A stretch of 64,000 bases of DNA from Phymorhynchus buccinoides (lineage: Eukaryota; Mollusca; Gastropoda; Neogastropoda; Raphitomidae). Positions 13,380 through 24,227 of this stretch are shown one piece after another; the stretch's first letter is position 1; every line of letters starts with the position of its first letter. The notes beneath the pieces are model-generated. The model made no database searches. It saw nothing but the letters and a program-made list of their open reading frames with translations, and was not told the DNA's origin. The position numbers were made by a program, and so were the translations under genes. The stretch covers positions 47,779,606-47,843,605 of the forward strand of contig CM065703.1 in the NCBI GenBank assembly GCA_017654935.2, read 5' to 3'.

Positions 13380-15525
13380 TGGAGTGGGTGTAACCGTGTG
13401 AGGCCATCCCACACGAAGAGTCAGAAAGTCACACACTAATGCCCCCCACACACACACACACACACTTGGAGTGGGTGTAACCGTGTGAGGCCATCCCACA
13501 CGAAGAGTCAGAAAGTCACACACTAATGCCCCCCACACACACACACACACACACTTGGAGTGGGTGTAACCGTGTGAGGCCATCCCACACGAAGAGTCAG
13601 AAAGTCACACACTAATGCCCCCCACACACACACACACACACTTGGAGTGGGTGTAACCGTGTGAGGCCATCCCACACGAAGAGTCAGAAAGTCACACACT
13701 AATGCCCCCCACACACACACACACACACTTGGAGAGGGTGTAACCGTGTGAGGCCATCCCACACGAAGAGTCAGAAAGTCACACACTAATGCCCCCCACA
13801 CACACACACACACACACTTGGAGTGGGTGTAACCGTGTGAGGCCATCCCACACGAAGAGTCAGAAAGTCACACACTAATGCCCCCCCCACACACACACAC
13901 ACACACTTGGAGTGGGTGTAACCGTGTGAGGCCATCCCACACGAAGAGTCAGAAAGTCACACACTAATGCCCCCCCCCCACACACACACATACACATGGT
14001 TCGTGGGGACTTGGAAGAGTGCCAAAAAAGGACCTTAAAAGGACCTTTAAAGGACCAGCAACATTTTTTAAAGGACCTATTTAAACCTTGTTTGTAGTTG
14101 TACTTGCAGACGTGGTGGGCGCAGAGCCAGACGCCGACGATTGTGGCTGAGCAGATTCTTTTTTTCTTTCTTTTTTTTGGGCTGAGCAGATTCATTTGTT
14201 GCAATAGTACTTCTGCTGCTTGCAAAAAAAGTCGGTCACATTGCACCTCGATTCCGCCTTGTGCCTTCTTTCAGCTTTCTTGTGATTTTCAGTCTTTGCG
14301 TGTTGTTTCAGCACCGACTCTCCCATTGACAAGATGTTGATGGTTTTTTCACAATATGCACAACGAACTGCATGTTTGTTGTCCATCACTTTTCGGACCC
14401 AGTCCTTATAAATGTCTTCTCTCATCCAACGATCCTGAAAACGAACACTTTCCAGGCATTTTTACACTTTTTACTTGAAAACAAGCACTGAAGCAGCCGC
14501 ATGTGTGAAGAATTTGAACATGGCGCATAAGATATCTCGCCGAATCTCGCGCACATGACCGGATTTACAGTGACTATTAAAATTAGATCGTCTGCTCGAA
14601 AGATACGAAGGCGATCGATTTTTGGCAAATTTTATTTCATTTAATATATTTTTTTGAGTTCATTTCTTATGACAAGGTACTTAGTTTTGTTTTTTGGCCC
14701 GATTAAAGGATTTAAACTGACCGCACCAATTTTAAAAGGACCTTTTGACTGATTTGAAAGGACCTCCTTGCTGATATAAAGGACTTAACAGGCCTTTTGA
14801 AGACCGATCAATTTCACAGCACTTTAAAGCACCTGAAAGGACCCCACGAACCCTGCATACAATAGAATATGCAAGACCCAAAAAAAGAAGAAAAAGAGAA
14901 AATAATAAACTGGTATCCAGAGGAGATTCGAACACACAACCTCTTGCGTGTGAACGCAACGCACTAAGCGAAACGCAGTATCCACTGAACTATCACACCT
15001 TCGTGAAAACTAGTGTAAAAATATCCTTTATAAAGGGAGATATGAAAAGAGGGGATGATGACGAAATGGCAGCAAAGTACAATCCGTTGTGCCGACAGAG
15101 TGTAGAAATTAGTTCATTACGCTGATTAGCGAGCGTGTTGTGAAAAGGTGAGCATTGTTATATGGCCGCCCTCCCCTATGCCCTCTCCTATTTTACCGGC
15201 AGTGTGTTCATTTCGATATTGTGAAGGTGTGTTGGCGATCAGAGAAAGCTAAATATGGTTTTAGATTGCACAACAGACAGACACACGGTCTCCGATAGAT
15301 TTGATAGAGAAGCATGGTGATGATACGTGAGCTAGTCGTTTAGAAATGTTTGAATAATGTGTACCTTGCTGCTGATAGTACCAATGGTGAGTGAAAGTGC
15401 TTTGAGTTGCTTAGCAACATTATGCGCTATATAAGCATTATTCATTACTATTATTTGTTTGTGTGCGACACTGCCTACCTGCTGGCACAGAGCTCTCTCT
15501 CTCCCTCTCTCTCTCCCTCCCTCTC

Positions 15526-15569
<44 letters not shown>

Positions 15570-18500
15570 TCTCTCTCTCTCTCTCCCTCTCTCTCCCCTC
15601 TCTCTCCCTCCCTCTCTCTCTCCCCTCCCTCTCGCTGTACCTGTCTGAGCTGTAGCTGGCAGTTGAGCAAGGCATCCAGGCAGGCCAGTTTGTTCTCCAG
15701 ATCACGCCGCAGATCGCTGTGAGACCCCTCCACGCCCTCCCACCGCCCATCCCCTCCCCTCCCTCCCCACCCTCCTCCATTGGCGTTTCCCCCATCCCCT
15801 CACCACCCCCCACCAGTGCCGAGTTCATGAGATGAGACAGCTGGTCTGTGAAAAGAATAGAAAAACCATGTTTGCTTTGTAACGTTATTATTCAACAACA
15901 TATAGTACCAGACCTGTTTACCACTATTTTGCAAATTTGTAATTTCTGAAACCAAAAATAGTAATTTTGAAGAAAAAAACTGTAATCCAACGCGCGGCCG
16001 ATTCTTTTTCTTCACATAACCCGATTATATGCAAGCAATAGTGCACTGGGAGACCTTTAAAAACAATTTTTAAACCATGTATTGGCCTTTTCTCTTTGAA
16101 ACTCAGCTTACTAACCTGTTCAAACTGCTTGTGATCTCACCACGCGGTCGCTTTGATGCCATCTTGAAACAGAATGACTGGGAAACGGAATGACTTTTCA
16201 CAGCATCGTTTCAAAAGCATCGCTTGCCGACGCAACTGTAGTGGTGGGTTTTTTTTTGTTTTTTTTTTCGTCGCCGTAATTATCGTAATTTGATTTTTGT
16301 TTCGTAAAAATTACGGCAAAATCGTAAAGGTAAACAGGTCTGCATATACACACACTGACATACACATCATTTATGCTGCTGTCTCAGCGAGTAATTATTT
16401 TTAAGCCACAGGCCAGTATATGTAAACAGTCATACATTTAATTAACAAGATGTGTGTGTTTTGTTTTTGTTTTTTTATATTCTTTCTTTTTTATTTCAAA
16501 ATAACAAAAAAACATGAAGCATTAGAAAAATTATGTTGAATCCAACAGAATTCGTTTCGTCGGGGGAGGGAGGCTTTATAGAAACTGAAATAAATCGACA
16601 CAAACATCTCACACATTGACATATACACACCCACGCACACATACACACACACAAGTTCTCACAGCTTCAAACATATTGGAACAAATCACTTTGCAATGTT
16701 GTAGCTTGTGTGTCACATAAAATATTGATGGATGAGGTTCGCTTTTAAGATTTTAATAACAAAGAATTTTTAAAAAAGAGTATCAGGAAAACTAGGTACC
16801 TGTGATGATGCCGCGTTGCTGGCAGTAAGCGTTCAGCTTGCTTCTGTCCTCAATCCTGTCCATTAACATCTCCATCCCCTGCACAGGAAAAAAACAACAG
16901 AAAGTTTCTAAATCAATATGTCCTGTCCTATAGTCTTTCGTTTCATTATTTCCATCTTCTCTTAATTAAACAAATCAAATTATTATAGAAAACAGATCTA
17001 CAACCTTCATTCACACAACCAAATATCACATCAAAATGTTAATAAAATGCAAAATGTATGCCATGGAAAAAACCCAGCTAATAACAAGATACCTGTTGGA
17101 TTGTGTGAAGTTTCTGCAGGGTTTCTGAAATCTGCTGCTCTCGGTTGATCGGGTATGGCTTCAGCATCACTGCAATGTTTCCCTGAAAATAAATGATTTA
17201 TAGAAGTCGCATTACGATCCTTCATGCTACTCCATAACTTGCAATCTTTTTTACTTCTTAATCACAATTGCCCCATTCCTAATTGCAGCCACAAAGCAGG
17301 ACGGAGCACACAGCAGAATGGACCCACAATGGCGCTGTGCCTCAGGTGGTTAGTCGCCCGCTCATAATCCAAGGGTTTGCAAGTGTGGAGGTTCGAACCC
17401 TGCTCTGTCCGCAGGGTTAAGTCCTTTGGAAAGACACTTTACTCCTACTTCCTAGTCCTTTGGATGTGACTTAAAACTGAGGTCCTGTGTGCGAATGCAT
17501 GCACAAGATTTTACACACGTTACTTAAAGCTCACTCCATTATTCGGTAGGAGTAGGCCATGTTGTGCCAGTGAAATGGAGGACACGAACTCGCATAGCAT
17601 GCATGCTGTGTGCCAACAGCAGTGACAAAGACACTGGGCATGGGGCAGGATAAACATCCCCAATAGGTTGACACCTCGCATAGCATCATGCTGTGTGCCA
17701 ACAGCAGTGAAACAAAGACATAGGGTGTGGGGCAGGATAAACATCCCCAATAGGTTGACACCTCGCATAGCATGCATGCTGTGTGCCAACAGCAGTGAAA
17801 CAAAGACACTGGGTGTGGGGCGGGATAAACATCCCCAATAGGTTGACACCTCACATAGCATGCATGCTGTGTGCCAACAGCAGTTAAACAAAGACATTGG
17901 GTGTGGGGCGGGATAAACATCCCCAATAGGTTGACACCTCGCATAGCATGCATGCTGTGTGCCAACAGCAGTGAAACAAAGACATTGGGTGTGGGGCAGG
18001 ATAAACATCCCCAATAGGTTGACACCTCGCATAGCATGCATGCTGTGTGCCAACAGCAGTGAAACAAAGACATTGGGTGTGGGGCGGGATAAACATCCCC
18101 AATAGGTTGACACCTCACATAGCATGCATGCTGTGTGCCCAACAGCAGTTAAACAAAGACATTGGGTGTGGGGCAGGATAAACATCCCCAATAGGTTGAC
18201 ACCTCACATAGCATGCATGCTGTGTGCCAACAGCAGTTAAACAAAGACATTGGGTGTGGGGCGGGATAAACATCCCCAATAGGTTGACACCTCACATAGC
18301 ATGCATGCTGTGTGCCAACAGCAGTTAAACAAAGACATTGGGTGTGGGGCGGGATAAACATCCCCAATAGGTTGACACCTCACATAGCATGCATGCTGTG
18401 TGCCAACAGCAGTTAAACAAAGACATTGGGTGTGGGGCAGGATAAACATCCCCAATAGGTTGACACCCTCGCATAGCATGCATGCTGTGTGTCCAACAGG

Positions 18501-21360
18501 GGAAGAGGATAAACATCCCCAATAGGTTGACACCTCGCATAGCATGCATGCTGTGTGCCAACAGCAGTTAAACAAAGACACTGGGCATGGGGCGGGATAA
18601 ACATCCCCAATCAGAAGAAGAAGAAACATGCAATGATTCAAGCTCTGTTCCTATGTGCAGTTTAACTATATGTTTTATATTTGAACAGAGCAAAGACTGA
18701 ACATTTGTTATCTTAAAAATGGCATAATTATGGTGATATTCATAAAGTTTGCACACTTGATTTTTAGCAGTGTAACCAAAGAGCTGTTGAAATCAGACAA
18801 GTTGTGTGTTAAGGTCTTGCTCTCTCAGCAAAGGTGTAACTTTGTTCATCAACACATTTCTCATTGAACAAGATTAGATTTAGTAATGGGTTTTTTACTT
18901 GAAAACTAGTCTGAAAATGAAATGGAAAGAACAATTTATCATGACTATTCTTTTTACTATTTTTATTAACGATCTTCCGGAGTGTGTAGAATCTCCATGT
19001 AGAATATTTGCTGATGATATAAAAATGTTTAACAAATCATGCAACTGTCAATTACTTCAGTAAGATTTAAACAAACTACAGGATTGGACTACTAAATGGA
19101 AATTGTATTTTAATACAGATAAATGCAAGGTTATGCATGCTGGTAGGAAAAATCCAAACAAAGATTATACTATGACTAAGAACGATGTCCCCGTTTCATT
19201 AATAGCATGTGAGAAGGAGAAGGATTTTGGAGTTATATTTGATAAAGATTTGTCTTTTGATGCACATATCCAAAGTTGCATAGATAAAGCGAACAAAATG
19301 GTAGGGTTAGTTAAAAGAACATTTATTAATATTGATGATGATATATTCACCAAACTATATAAAGCACTAGTAGGGCCACATTTAGAGTATGGCAACAACA
19401 TATGGTATCCTAAGTATAAACAATTATGACATAGTATTCACCAAACTATATAAAGCACTAGTAAGGCCACATTTAGAGTATGGCAACAACATATGGTATC
19501 CTAAATATAAATATCAATCAGTAGCTATTGAAAAAGTTCAACGAAGGGCTTCAAAGCTTGTTAAAAAATGCAGAAATATGAATTATGAAAACAGACTTCT
19601 TTATCTTAATCTCTATTCCATTAAAGGCAGAAGAGTCAGGGGAGACCTGATTGAAGCATATAAAATATTTAATGGTCATGTTGATTTGTCATGGGATGAT
19701 TTCTTTACATCTGTACAATATGATAGAACAAGGAATTCATATGGTAAGGGTTTTATTAAGCGATATAACACTAACATTAGAAAATATTGTTTTACTAACA
19801 GAATTGCTAACCTATGGAATGATTTACCAGTGGACCTAAAATGTGCACCCAATACTAATACATTCAAACATCCTCTAGATAATCATCCAAATTTTATAAT
19901 AAATACATTTAGCAGCATTGATTCCAAACAGCTTGACTGCTTATTTAGTCCCTACCCCTACTACTACTACTACTACTACATGACTGAATTTGAAGGGGGT
20001 AGGTAGTCTACTCCTTTGATGTTTTTCCTACCGGTTACCCCAGTGACCCAGACATACCTGCGCCATCAGTCATTGAAATAATGAACACACACACCTAGTA
20101 CCTGTGCCATCAGTGACTGAAGTAGTGAACACACACACACACACCTAGTACCTGTGCCATCAGTGACTGAAGTAGTGAACACACACACACACACCTAGTA
20201 CCTGTGCCATCAGCGACTGAAATAATGAACACACACACACACACCTAGTACCTGTGCCATCAGCGACTGAAATAATGAACACACACACACACACCCTAGT
20301 ACCTGTGCCATCAGCGACTGAAATAATGAACACACACACACCACACCTAGTACCTGTGCCATCAGCGACTGAAATAATGAACACACACACACACACCTAG
20401 TACCTGTGCCATCAGCGACTGAAATAATGAACACACACACACACACACCTAGTACCTGTGCCATCAGCGACTGAAATAATGAACACACACACACACACCT
20501 AGTACCTGTGCCATCAGTGACTGAAGTAGTGAACACACACACACCCAGTACCTGTGCCATCAGCCACTGAAATAATGAACACACACACACCTAGTACCTG
20601 TGCCATCAGTGACTGAAGTAGTGAACACACACACACACACCCAGTACCTGTGCCATCAGCGACTGAAGTAGTGAACACACACACACCTAGTACCTGTGCC
20701 ATCAGCGACTGAAATAATGAACACACACACACCTAGTACCTGTGCCATCAGTGACTGAAGTAGTGAACACACACACACCTAGTACCTGTGCCATCAGCGA
20801 CTGAAATAATGAACACACACACACCTAGTACCTGTGCCATCAGCGATTGAAATAATGAACACACACACACACACACCTAGTACCTGTGCCATCAGTGACT
20901 GAAGTAGTGAACACACACACACACACACCTAGTACCTGTGCCATCAGCGACTGAAGTAGTGAACACACACACACACACACCTAGTACCTGTGCCATCAGT
21001 GACTGAAGTAGTGAACACACACACACACACTAGTACCTGTGCCATCAGTGACTGAAGTAGTGAACACACACACACACACACCTAGTACCTGTGCCATCAG
21101 TGACTGAAGTAGTGAACACACACACACCTAGTACCTGTGCCACCAGTGACTGAAGTAGTGAACACACACACACACACACTAGTACCTGTGCCATTAGCAA
21201 CTGAAATAATGAACACACACCTAGTACCTGTGCCATCAGTGACTGAAATAATGAACACACACACACACACACACCTAGTACCTGTGCCATCAGTGACTGA
21301 AGTAGTGAAAGCCAGTGTCATCACCATCATCATCATCATCGTCGTCATCATCATCACCAT

Positions 21361-21392
<32 letters not shown>

Positions 21393-21452
21393 TCATTCAT
21401 TATCAAAGTCTGGAAAGCTTCTTGTGCAAAACATTGCTTCATCATCCATAGG

Positions 21453-21527
<75 letters not shown>

Positions 21528-21595
21528 GTGCCCTCAGTGACTGAAGTAAGGAAGCCTCTTGCACAAAGCATTGCTTCATCATTCACACACACACA

Positions 21596-21662
<67 letters not shown>

Positions 21663-21729
21663 CAGTGACTGAAGGAAGGAAGCCTCAGTGAACAAAGCAT
21701 TGCTTCATCACTCTTGAACAAACACACAC

Positions 21730-21787
<58 letters not shown>

Positions 21788-22053
21788 CCTGTGCCCTAAG
21801 TGACTGAAATAAGGAAGCCTCTTGCACAAAGCATTGCTTCATCATTCACACACACACACACACACCTGTGCCCTCAGTGACTGAAGTAAGGAAACCTCTT
21901 GCACAAAGCATTGCTTCATCATCCGCAGAAAACCCAGAGCATCATTTTGGAATTGTCTCTGCACAGAAAGAAACATTATCATCATGATATCATCATTATC
22001 ATAATCGTCATCACCATCATCATCATCGTCATCGTCATCATCATCACCATCAT

Positions 22054-22085
<32 letters not shown>

Positions 22086-24170
22086 TTCATTATCAAAGTC
22101 TGGAAAGCTTCTTGTGCAAAACATTGCTTCATCATCCATAGGAAACCAAGAACATCATCATCATCACCATCATCATCATTACATCATCATCATCATCATC
22201 ATACGTCATTATCATCATCATCATCAAGGTCATCCTCATCATCAAGGTCATCCTCATGTTCGTCCTCACCGTCTTCATCCCCATCATTGATGTCGTTGGC
22301 AAAGAACAGTTGTTGAGGCACAGAGCACAGTTTCATCCTTCGTAGAAAACTCAGCACATCATCACATGTCTTCCATGTGAGCCACGAGTCATCTACAGGC
22401 CAGCCTTGGTGAAGCCTCTCCTTTAGTCATCTACAGGCCAGCCTTGGTGAAACCTCTCCTTTAGTCATCTACAGGCCAGCCTTGGTGAAGCCTCTCCTTT
22501 AGTCATCTACAGGCCAGCCTTGGTGAAGCCTCTCCTTTAGTCATCTACAGGCCAGCCTTGGTGAAGCCTCTCCTTTAGTCATCTACAGGCCAGCCTTGGT
22601 GAAGCCTCTCCTTTAGTCATCTACAGGCCAGCCATGGTGAAGCCTCTCCTTTAGTCATCTACAGGCCAGCCATGGTGAAGCCTCTCCTTTAGTCATCTAC
22701 AGGCCAGCCTTGGTGAAGCCTCTCCTTTAGTCATCTACAGGCCAGCCTTGGTGAAGCCTCTCCTTTAGTCATCTACAGGCCAGCCTTGGTGAAGCCTCTC
22801 CTTTAGTCATCTACAGGCCAGCCTTGGTGAAGCCTCTCCTTTAGTCATCTACAGGCCAGCCTTGGTGAAGCCTCTCCTTTAGTCATCTACAGGCCAGCCT
22901 TGGTGAAGCCTCTCCCTTTAGTCATCTACAGGCCAGCCTTGGTGAAGCCTCTCCTTTAGTCATCTACAGGCCAGCCTTGGTGAAGCCTCTCCTTTAGTCA
23001 TCTACAGGCCAGCCTTGGTGAAGCCTCTCCTTTAGTCATCTACAGGCCAGCCTTGGTGAAGCCTCTCCTTTAGTCATCTACAGGCCAGCCTTGGTGAAGC
23101 CTCTCCTTTAGTCATCTACAGGCCAGCCTTGGTGAAGCCTCTCCTTTAGTCATCTACAGGCCAGCCTTGGTGAAGCCTCTCCTTTAGTCATCTACAGGCC
23201 AGCCTTGGTGAAGCCTCTCCTTTAGTCATCTACAGGCCAGCCTTGGTGAAGCCTCTCCTTTAGTCATCTACAGGCCAGCCTTGGTGAAGCCTCTCCTTTA
23301 GTCATCTACAGGCCAGCCTTGGTGAAGCCTCTCCTTTAGTCATCTACAGGCCAGCCTTGGTGAAGCCTCTCCTTTAGTCATCTACAGGCCAGCCTTGGTG
23401 AAGCCTCTCCTTTAGTCATCTACAGGCCAGCCTTGGTGAAGCCTCTCCTTTAGTCATCTACAGGCCAGCCTTGGTGAAGCCTCTCCTTTAGTCATCTACA
23501 GGCCAGCCTTGGTGAAGCCTCTCCTTTAGTCATCTACAGGCCAGCCTTGGTGAAGCCTCTCCTTTAGTCATCTACAGGCCAGCCTTGGTGAAGCCTCTCC
23601 TTTAGTCATCTACAGGCCAGCCTTGGTGAAACCTCTCCTTTAGTCATCTACAGGCCAGCCTTGGTGAAGCCTCTCCTTTAGTCATCTACAGGCCAGCCTT
23701 GGTGAAGCCTCTCCTTTAGTCATCTACAGGCCAGCCTTGATGAAGCCTCTCCTTTAGTCATCTACAGGCCAGCCTAAGCCTCTCCTTTAGTCGGCCAGCC
23801 TTGGTGAAGCCTCTCCTTTAGTCATCTACAGGCCAGCCTTGGTGAAGCCTCTCCTTTAGTCATCTACAGGCCAGCCTTGGTGAAGCCTCTTCAACCTGTC
23901 TTCTTTAATCTTTTATCTACAGAACTTACCGTATCTTACGGACTACAAGGCGCACCCCCCCCCCCAAAATGTTACACAACATTCTGATTTTGTTATTACA
24001 GTTTCTTACTATTTTACCAGTCATGTCACAAGGCACAGGCCCCCAGTCTGGGATAAAAGCTATCGCCTTATAGTACGTAAAATACGGTAATTAAAAGAAT
24101 CAAAATATGCTTTTTTAATGACAAGCGGTGGGTGACTGACGCAAACACACACGCACGCCCGAATGCACGC

Positions 24171-24227
<57 letters not shown>

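Noticed and set aside
14911..14999. Functional tRNA gene
   Set aside because: A and B boxes are visible but stem pairing is poor; better explained as a SINE or pseudogene. The same applies to 31935-32035 and 17328-17530.
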